From Bacillus sp. ISL-18 (GTDB lineage: Bacteria; Bacillota; Bacilli; Bacillales; Cytobacillaceae), in contig NZ_JAGGQG010000002.1 in NCBI RefSeq assembly GCF_018613415.1, forward strand, positions 372,001 through 436,000: a DNA stretch of 64,000 nt, read 5' to 3'. The notes beneath the pieces are model-generated. The model worked only from the letters and a program-made list of their open reading frames with translations. It searched no databases and was not told where the DNA came from. The position numbers and the translations under genes were made by a program. Numbering within the stretch: the stretch's first letter is position 1; each line of letters opens with the position of its first letter. Positions 57,896 to 64,000 of the stretch are shown piece after piece.

Positions 57896-58716
57896 GCGGA
57901 AAAAAACCTAAGAAAATCAGTGTCGTCCTTACTCATGTGGGGGTTTACTTTGCCCTGTTCTTGTTCTTGCTACCTTTTCTTTGGATGATTCTTGCGTCAT
58001 TCAAAACGCAAGTACAAATATTGAATACCTCTAAAATCTTTGATATCACCGCGAATTTCAGTAACTACATCAGTATTTTTAAAGAATATTCTTTTCTTCA
58101 GTTTATTTGGAACAGCTTTGTCGTTGGAATAGGGGCGACCCTTTTCGGACTAATCCTTGGGCTTCCGGCCGCTTACGCAATTGCCAAATATAAGCAGCAG
58201 GGCCTGGGACTATTAATCCTTGTTGCCAGAATTGTACCGGGGATATCCTTCCTGATTCCCTGGTTTATTATTTTCTCGAAATTGCAGTTAATCGACACGT
58301 ATACCTCATTAATATTAAGCCATATGCTAGTCACAATGCCATTTATTATTTGGGTAATGATTCCGTTTTTTGAAGGGCTTCCCCATGAACTGGAAGAATC
58401 CGCACGGGTAGATGGCTGTTCGATTCCTACTGCGTTTATCCGAGTAATGCTTCCGATCTCTGGACCGGGGATTGTCACCTCCTCGATTCTGGCGTTTATT
58501 TTTTCCTGGAATAACTTTATGTTCTCTTTAATTCTTGCAGGTGATAACACAAAAACATTGCCGATTGCGATCTTTAACTTCATTTCGTACTCTGATATAA
58601 ACTGGGGAGGCTTAATGGCGGCATCGGTTACCATCACAGCACCGGTGCTGATATTGGCACTATTTGCCCAGCGCTATATTATTGCAGGTTTAACCGGCGG
58701 AAGTGTAAAGGGCTAA
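57892..58716 (+). CDS. Sugar ABC transporter permease (MalG/UgpE type)
   Basis: A 274-aa six-helix permease, partner of the preceding one. EAA loop ESARVDGCSIPTAFIRVMLPI (about residues 168-188) and the typical end QRYIIAGLTGGSVKG are present. It overlaps the upstream gene by 4 bp, implying coupled translation. Confidence 0.9.
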   Translation: MSGKKPKKISVVLTHVGVYFALFLFLLPFLWMILASFKTQVQILNTSKIFDITANFSNYISIFKEYSFLQFIWNSFVVGIGATLFGLILGLPAAYAIAKYKQQGLGLLILVARIVPGISFLIPWFIIFSKLQLIDTYTSLILSHMLVTMPFIIWVMIPFFEGLPHELEESARVDGCSIPTAFIRVMLPISGPGIVTSSILAFIFSWNNFMFSLILAGDNTKTLPIAIFNFISYSDINWGGLMAASVTITAPVLILALFAQRYIIAGLTGGSVKG

Positions 58717-58760
58717 GGCTGTCGGCAGATATTTAGATGAGCAAATAGGAGATGAGCAGA

Positions 58761-59396
58761 ATGATAACCTTGCCATTAGAAAAAATAAGACAAACAAAAC
58801 TGGTGGCCATCATCCGCAGTCATTCTCTTGAAGGGCTGGAAAAGACGGTGGAAAGTCTTTATCGGGGGGGCATTCGTGCAGTTGAAATCACGATGAATAC
58901 CCCTGGAGCTCTTGCCGGGATTGAACGGATGAAGGAGAAGTATCCAGAATTGCTGATGGGGGCAGGGACAGTACTAGATTCAGAGACGGCAAGACTTGCC
59001 ATTCTGTCTGGTGCAGACTTTATTCTCACCCCAACATCGAAAAAAGAAACAATTGAAACAGCAAACCGTTATAATGTACCGATTATCCCGGGAGTCATGA
59101 CCCCTACGGAGGCACTGACCGCCCATGAATACGGGGCTCAAATGGTAAAAATATTCCCGATTAGATCGCTTGGACCTAAATATCTATCAGACTTAAAAGG
59201 CCCGTTACCTTTTATCGAAACCATGGCTGTCGGAGGGATTTCGCTCGAGAATGCACCGGATTATTTACAGGCAGGAGCAAGCGCCTTGGGAATTGGCAGT
59301 TCACTCGTAGATGAAAAGCTTATGATGTCAGGTGATTTTGCAGAGATTGAAAGACGGGCAGCATGTTTCGCAGCCATTGCTCAAACATTTGATTAA
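58761..59396 (+). CDS. 2-dehydro-3-deoxy-6-phosphogalactonate/gluconate aldolase
   Basis: A 211-aa class I aldolase (KDPG/KDPGal family). Glu42 (AVEITMNTP) and the Schiff-base Lys130 (AQMVKIFP) are in place; GAGTVL, ILTPTS, IIPGVMTPTEA and VGGISLEN are family motifs. It cleaves KDPGal to pyruvate and glyceraldehyde 3-phosphate, the last step of galactonate degradation. ATG 58752 is also in frame, but TAGGAG spacing favours 58761. Operon with the ABC permeases upstream and dgoK downstream. Confidence 0.9.
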   Translation: MITLPLEKIRQTKLVAIIRSHSLEGLEKTVESLYRGGIRAVEITMNTPGALAGIERMKEKYPELLMGAGTVLDSETARLAILSGADFILTPTSKKETIETANRYNVPIIPGVMTPTEALTAHEYGAQMVKIFPIRSLGPKYLSDLKGPLPFIETMAVGGISLENAPDYLQAGASALGIGSSLVDEKLMMSGDFAEIERRAACFAAIAQTFD

Positions 59397-59432
59397 GCAT
59401 ATATGAATTTCAAAAGAAAAGTGGTGCTGGCA

Positions 59433-60455
59433 ATGAAGGTAATCCTGATTGATTCTGGAACGACCAACTCCAGAATAAGGCTTTACGATAGAACAACCAG
59501 CCAAGTCCTTGATGCTGAGAAGATTCGTGTGGGGGTAAGAGATACAGCGATTTCAGGGGACCATGACCATCTGAAAGCTAAATTAAGTGAGGGAATAGCA
59601 CGATTACTAATGAAAAATCATTTAGCGGCCTCTGACATTGGATATATTATTGCATCAGGGATGATTACCTCGAATCTTGGAGTATATGAAATTCCTCACA
59701 TTCCAAGCCCTGCTGGTGTAAATGACTTTGCGAGGTGTTCTAAAGCAGTAATACTCAAAGAATTTTTTGATATCCCTTGTATCTTTATTCCGGGGATGAA
59801 AAATTCGGTTATATACGACAGTTCAGATGATCCGATTCCTCCTATTAATGCTTTTGATGTTATGCGCGGGGAGGAAGTAGAAACATTTGGGTTATTGAAG
59901 CAATTGAAGGTAAAAGGCAAGGGAATGATGATCCTTCCAGGTTCTCATACCAAGTTTGTATCCGTCGACGAGCACAAGCAGTTGTTATACTGCTTATCCA
60001 CTTTAGGGGGGGAAACACTTCAATCTCTTCAGAAGGAAACGATTCTTTCCAGCTCACTGGATCAAAAGTTAGTGGAAGTTATTGACGAGAGTATGCTTGA
60101 GAAGGGGTTTGAAGCTGCAAAGAAATATGGATTAACAAGGACGTTCTATCATGTTCGCTTGTTTCACTTATTTGCGAATCTGGATGCGAACCAGCGGGCT
60201 AATTATTTTACAGGTGCTGTGATCTATACTGACCTTCAGGCTCTTTTTCAATCATTGGAAATGTCTGATGATATCCAATGGTGTATTGTAGGCGGTTCCA
60301 ATCCATTACGCAAGGTATTTGCCCACTTATTAAGGTATAGCAATAAGGACTGGAAAGTTATGGAGGCGAATGACCAGCAGGTTGAGTATTCCGTCGTTTT
60401 CGGGGCAGAAGAGATTGTTTCAAGATGCCCTGATGTTACCAGTTTAATAGATTAA
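59433..60455 (+). CDS. dgoK: 2-dehydro-3-deoxygalactonokinase DgoK
   Basis: A 340-aa sugar acid kinase of the DgoK family (PF05035). IDSGTTNSRIRLYD phosphate loop at the N-terminus, GMITSNLGVYEIPHI, DVMRGEEVETFGLL, LPGSHTKFV (about 170) and GGSNPLRKVF near the end are typical. It phosphorylates 2-keto-3-deoxygalactonate. ATG 59403 is in frame and without a site; ATG 59433 has AAGTGGTG upstream. It lies between the aldolase and DgoD, completing the DeLey-Doudoroff galactonate pathway. Confidence 0.9.
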   Translation: MKVILIDSGTTNSRIRLYDRTTSQVLDAEKIRVGVRDTAISGDHDHLKAKLSEGIARLLMKNHLAASDIGYIIASGMITSNLGVYEIPHIPSPAGVNDFARCSKAVILKEFFDIPCIFIPGMKNSVIYDSSDDPIPPINAFDVMRGEEVETFGLLKQLKVKGKGMMILPGSHTKFVSVDEHKQLLYCLSTLGGETLQSLQKETILSSSLDQKLVEVIDESMLEKGFEAAKKYGLTRTFYHVRLFHLFANLDANQRANYFTGAVIYTDLQALFQSLEMSDDIQWCIVGGSNPLRKVFAHLLRYSNKDWKVMEANDQQVEYSVVFGAEEIVSRCPDVTSLID

Positions 60456-60470
60456 TTAGGGGTGTTTTGG

Positions 60471-61619
60471 ATGAAAATACGCAGTTATGAGCTTTTTCAA
60501 GTCCCTCCACGGTGGTTATTTTTAAAAATAGAAACGGATGATGGAATCGTGGGCTGGGGAGAACCGGTTATTGAAGGAAGGGCCTCAACCGTTAAGGCTT
60601 GTGTGGAAGAATTAATGGAATATCTAATTGGCAAAGATCCCCTACGGATTGAAGATCATTGGAGTATGTTATATCGTTCCGGATTTTACCGCGGCGGCCC
60701 AATCCTGATGAGTGCCATTTCTGGAATTGACCAAGCGCTTTGGGATATTAAAGGAAAATACTTTAATGCTCCTGTATACCAGCTTTTAGGAGGGGCCTGC
60801 CGGGATTCCATCAGAGTCTATTCGTGGATTGGGGGAGACCGTCCATCTGAAGTTGGTCAGGCGGCCAAGAAGGTAGTCGACGCCGGCTTTACGGCAGTAA
60901 AGATGAATGGAACAGAAGAGCTTCAGTATGTTGATTCGTATGAAAAAATTGACCAGGTATTGGAGCGGATAGCAGCGGTTCGTGAATCGGTCGGACCATA
61001 TATTGGAATCGGCATTGATTTTCATGGACGTGTGCATAAACCGATGGCCAAAATTCTAGCAAAGGAATTGGAACAGTTCCGTCCTATGTTTATTGAGGAG
61101 CCTGTGCTGTCTGAAAATAATGAAGCATTAAAAGAGATTGCTCAACATACTTCCATCCCGATTGCCACAGGAGAACGGATGTTTTCACGCTGGGACTTTA
61201 AAACTATTCTAGCAGATGGCCATGTAGACATTATTCAGCCAGATTTGTCGCATGCAGGCGGGATTACCGAATGCAAGAAAATCTCTTCAATGGCAGAAGC
61301 TTATGATGTTGCTCTAGCACCGCACTGCCCATTAGGACCGATTGCTCTTTCGGCTTGTCTTCAAGTTGATGCAACCGCACATAATGCCTTTATACAGGAG
61401 CAAAGTTTGGGGATTCATTATAATCAAGGTAATGACCTGCTGGATTATATTAAGGATAAATCCGTTTTTGAGTATAAAGATGGATATGTTTCGATTCCGC
61501 AAGGGCCTGGGCTAGGGATTGAGATTGACGAGGATTTTGTGAGAAAGCAAGCTGTTGTTGGTCACAATTGGCGAAATCCTGTTTGGCGGCATAAGGATGG
61601 AAGTATTGCCGAGTGGTAA
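60471..61619 (+). CDS. dgoD: D-galactonate dehydratase DgoD
   Basis: A 382-aa enzyme of the enolase superfamily (mandelate racemase branch), the same length as E. coli DgoD. Metal ligands Asp183, Glu209 and Glu235 and catalytic His185 and His285 occupy the positions known in the E. coli enzyme. [25 protein letters not shown] and [12 protein letters not shown] are conserved. It dehydrates D-galactonate to 2-keto-3-deoxygalactonate. TAGGGGTG sets ATG 60471; GTG 60462 is too close. Last gene of the operon. Confidence 0.95.
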   Translation: MKIRSYELFQVPPRWLFLKIETDDGIVGWGEPVIEGRASTVKACVEELMEYLIGKDPLRIEDHWSMLYRSGFYRGGPILMSAISGIDQALWDIKGKYFNAPVYQLLGGACRDSIRVYSWIGGDRPSEVGQAAKKVVDAGFTAVKMNGTEELQYVDSYEKIDQVLERIAAVRESVGPYIGIGIDFHGRVHKPMAKILAKELEQFRPMFIEEPVLSENNEALKEIAQHTSIPIATGERMFSRWDFKTILADGHVDIIQPDLSHAGGITECKKISSMAEAYDVALAPHCPLGPIALSACLQVDATAHNAFIQEQSLGIHYNQGNDLLDYIKDKSVFEYKDGYVSIPQGPGLGIEIDEDFVRKQAVVGHNWRNPVWRHKDGSIAEW

Positions 61620-61672
61620 GCAATTTGGGTTATCTTTTTGCTGGAAAGAGTGTTTTTTTATCATTAAGTAGT

Positions 61673-61702
61673 AAAGGGCTGTCAATATGATAGCCTTTTT
61701 GT
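61673..61702 (+). terminator. Rho-independent terminator of the galactonate operon
   Basis: AAAGGGCTGTCA / TGATAGCCTTTT (one U-G, short loop) with T-run. Confidence 0.85.
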
Positions 61703-61850
61703 TTTGTGTAAAGTTCCTCGAGGGTAATCGATATAGGAATTTAGAATGAATTTGCCGACAATTAATTTAAAATTTTTTCATTATTCGAAAAATAAATCGT
61801 GTATAATAAGATTTAGCAGTTTGTAAGGGATTACATCAGGAGGGCTACCT

Positions 61851-63575
61851 ATGTGGACGATGAAGCCTATTTTTAACTCGTTGCTATTTAAACTCTTTTT
61901 TAGTGTGTTATTTATTATTGGTCCGCTAATCGTTGTTCATATTGTAAATAACTATTATGCGGTGGAAGTGATAAGGAGTCAGGTAGCCCAGTCAAACAAA
62001 AATATGCTGAATATTTATATGGACCAAATTGATAAAGGATTAGATGGTGCGGGGAAATATATCTTTCAAATGACCCAGAACAATACCGACTTATATTATC
62101 TTCAATATAATAACTCCTTTGATTCCAATGATTATGAAGAAGCAAAAATTCGTTTATTTAATACGATTACCAATCAATCTTATTTATACACTTCCATTGA
62201 TTCCATTTTTATCTACTCAAAGGCCCATAAGGATTTATTATTTACCCAAAATTCTTCAGAAGATTATTTTAAGCGCTATGATGCAAGAGATGAAATTTAT
62301 CAGTTACTTGAAAAGAATCCTAATGAACTTCGAGAAGGGACTTGGAATATCTGGAAGGGGAAACAAAATTATTACCTGATACAATATTATAACGTTAATG
62401 GAGTATATGTTGGTGCCTGGGTAAATATGGACAAACTGATTACTCCGTTTAAATATATTGATTTTGGTGATACAGGAAGGGCATTGCTGGCAACTTCTAA
62501 CTTTGAACCTATTACTAATAAAGCCTTTATTAAGAAGGAAAAGATCGATTTAACCATTAAACAGAAAAGGTATGTCATAACTGGGGAAAAAGATCGGTTT
62601 GTATTAATGAAAAAGAAATCATCACAAGCTAATTTCTATCTTGCAGCTTTAATTCCCGAGAAGGAAATTCTCGAGAAACTTCCATTTTTACAGAGGATTT
62701 CGTCGTTAATCACTTTATTAGCCGTATTGTTTCTACTATTTTTTATCTTTATTATGAGAAAAGTTTTTCTACAACCTATCAATCAAATTGTTTCCGCTAT
62801 GAAGAAACTGCGAAAAGGAGATCTCGATATTCGTCTTCCTGCCAATCGGAATTCGACGGAATTTCGGATGATGAATGGTACCTTTAACCATATGGTTTCG
62901 GAAATTAAGGATTTAAAAATTAATGTATATGAAGAAAAGCTAAATTTACAAAAGGCGGAATTAAAACATTTACAGCTGCAGATCAACCCGCACTTTTTTC
63001 TTAATTCATTGAATATCATTTATAATCTGGCTACAGTAAAGGATTTTTCTATCATTCAGGAGATGGCAAAATGTCTGGCCAACTATTTCCGGTTTATGTG
63101 TCGGAGTAATTCGTATTTTGTTAAATTGGAGGATGAATTAAAACACACGGAAAATTATTTGAAAATCCAACAGCTTCGATTCCCTGATTCCTTTAAATAT
63201 TATATTGAATCACCGCCAGAATTTTTAAATTGCAAAATACCTCCATTAGTCATTCAAACCATTGTCGAAAACTCCATAAAACATGCCTTTAATCTTGATG
63301 ACTCTCTTAATATTTTTATAGAGGTAATGAGAGAATCAGATTCTAAGTTTTTAAAAATTAAAATGCAAGATACAGGAGAAGGGTTCCCAGAGGATGTTTT
63401 ACAAAGTTTAAATGAAGAGCAGTCTTTAACCAATGAGGAAGGGGAGCGGATGGGGATTTGGAATGTGAAACAGAGACTAAGTTTGTTATACGGAGAAAAG
63501 GCAGCGATACGATTTTTCAATGAACAGGGTAAGGGTGCGACGGTCCTAATACAAATTCCTAATGATTTAATTTAA
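61851..63575 (+). CDS. Sensor histidine kinase, YesM type
   Basis: A 574-aa membrane kinase. TM1 at about residues 10-32, a large extracellular sensor (about 33-285), TM2 (about 287-308), HAMP (about 308-360), then the His_kinase domain with phospho-His381 (LQLQINPHFFLNSLNIIYN) and an ATPase domain (VIQTIVENSIKHAF N-box, DTGEGFPEDV G-box). AGGAGGG precedes ATG 61851. The response regulator follows 20 bp downstream. YesM/YesN pairs typically switch on ABC transporters for oligosaccharides; the target genes are probably beyond the window. Confidence 0.92.
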   Translation: MWTMKPIFNSLLFKLFFSVLFIIGPLIVVHIVNNYYAVEVIRSQVAQSNKNMLNIYMDQIDKGLDGAGKYIFQMTQNNTDLYYLQYNNSFDSNDYEEAKIRLFNTITNQSYLYTSIDSIFIYSKAHKDLLFTQNSSEDYFKRYDARDEIYQLLEKNPNELREGTWNIWKGKQNYYLIQYYNVNGVYVGAWVNMDKLITPFKYIDFGDTGRALLATSNFEPITNKAFIKKEKIDLTIKQKRYVITGEKDRFVLMKKKSSQANFYLAALIPEKEILEKLPFLQRISSLITLLAVLFLLFFIFIMRKVFLQPINQIVSAMKKLRKGDLDIRLPANRNSTEFRMMNGTFNHMVSEIKDLKINVYEEKLNLQKAELKHLQLQINPHFFLNSLNIIYNLATVKDFSIIQEMAKCLANYFRFMCRSNSYFVKLEDELKHTENYLKIQQLRFPDSFKYYIESPPEFLNCKIPPLVIQTIVENSIKHAFNLDDSLNIFIEVMRESDSKFLKIKMQDTGEGFPEDVLQSLNEEQSLTNEEGERMGIWNVKQRLSLLYGEKAAIRFFNEQGKGATVLIQIPNDLI

Positions 63576-63595
63576 ATTAAAAGGTGGTATGGTTT

Positions 63596-64000
63596 ATGAG
63601 TCAATTTCATGTTCTTATCGTAGATGATGAAATTCATTCCATTCGAGGTGTACAAGCTGGGGTAAATTGGGAAAAGCATGATATCACCTCAGTTTATACG
63701 GCGAATAACTTAAGACAAGCTCAAGAGGTATTCTTAAATCACAAAGTTGATTTGTTATTATGTGATATTGAAATGCCTAAAGGTTCCGGGCTGGACTTGT
63801 TAAAGTGGGTACGTGAACACTACACCGAAACGGAAGCGATTTTTTTAACCTGCCATTCAGATTTTATCTATGCGAAAAAGGCCTTGCAATTGAAAAGTTT
63901 TAACTATTTACTTAAACCAGTGGACTATCAAGAACTTGAAGCTGTGATTCATGATGCATTAGAGAAGATCAAAAAAGACCGAGAAACAAGAATGGTAGAG
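63596..64000 (+). CDS. Response regulator, YesN type (AraC output expected), partial
   Basis: The first 135 codons of a response regulator, cut by the window edge. Receiver domain: acidic pocket Asp10-Asp11 (VDDE), phospho-Asp57 (LLCDIEMP), Thr near 83 (FLTCHSDF) and Lys near 104 (LLKPVDYQEL). AAGGTGG precedes ATG 63596. YesN proteins carry a C-terminal AraC domain, not visible here. Partner of the kinase at 61851. Confidence 0.88.
   Translation, partial: MSQFHVLIVDDEIHSIRGVQAGVNWEKHDITSVYTANNLRQAQEVFLNHKVDLLLCDIEMPKGSGLDLLKWVREHYTETEAIFLTCHSDFIYAKKALQLKSFNYLLKPVDYQELEAVIHDALEKIKKDRETRMVE

Overview
The window is chromosomal DNA of a low-GC Gram-positive bacterium, most likely a Bacillaceae member close to Bacillus/Neobacillus. 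The signs are AGGAGG-type ribosome binding sites, sigma-A promoters, many CcpA (cre) operators, a LicT/SacY-type antiterminator leader in front of a PTS operon, a Fur box of the Bacillus 7-1-7 type and a YesM/YesN-type two-component pair. No rRNA, tRNA, transposase, phage or CRISPR locus was seen.

Layout. 1-2.8 kb: start of a truncated AraC regulator, an EamA exporter and an MFS transporter. 2.9-5.6 kb: rhaB-rhaA for L-rhamnose. 5.9-12.9 kb: an AraC regulator, a GH1 glycosidase, an MFS glycoside transporter and a GH78 alpha-L-rhamnosidase. 13.1-16.6 kb: an AraC regulator divergent from a GH2 beta-galactosidase. 16.9-22.8 kb: a DeoR regulator, an AraC-GH39 fusion protein, a second copy of the MFS transporter and a frameshifted esterase. 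23-29.5 kb: a Fur-box-controlled nikABCDE-like metal ABC importer and a MATE exporter. 29.6-32.0 kb: second copies of the AraC regulator and the GH1 enzyme. 32.1-32.7 kb: a 52-bp tandem hairpin array. 32.8-46.1 kb: GH43, methyltransferase, esterase, beta-glucoside PTS with 6-phospho-beta-glucosidase, beta-phosphoglucomutase, GH3 and a second GH78. 46.4-54.1 kb: second GH43, a sugar isomerase/epimerase with a Gfo/Idh/MocA dehydrogenase, a large GH3 and a carboxylesterase. 54.6-61.6 kb: an IclR-controlled D-galactonate operon (ABC importer, KDPGal aldolase, DgoK, DgoD). 61.9-64 kb: YesM/YesN, running off the window.

How it works together. This is a large plant-glycoside and hemicellulose utilisation island. 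All the glycosidases and esterases lack signal peptides, so small glycosides and oligosaccharides are probably imported first (MFS, PTS, ABC) and cut inside the cell by rhamnosidases, beta-glucosidases, beta-galactosidase, xylosidases/arabinofuranosidases and deacylating esterases. Rhamnose then goes to RhaA/RhaB and galactonate to DgoD/DgoK/aldolase. Many gene families occur twice within the window.

Main non-coding discoveries. (1) A near-identical 19-bp element lies exactly 62 bp upstream of the -10 hexamer at four promoters (both GH1 genes, the MFS-GH78 operon and the second GH78). It is a strong candidate activator site for the two paralogous AraC proteins. (2) A second conserved ~37-bp element precedes the esterase and pgmB promoters. 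(3) There are four arrays of helically phased intergenic repeats: three six-copy arrays of 20-21 bp and one about twelve-copy array of 52 bp with an internal dyad.
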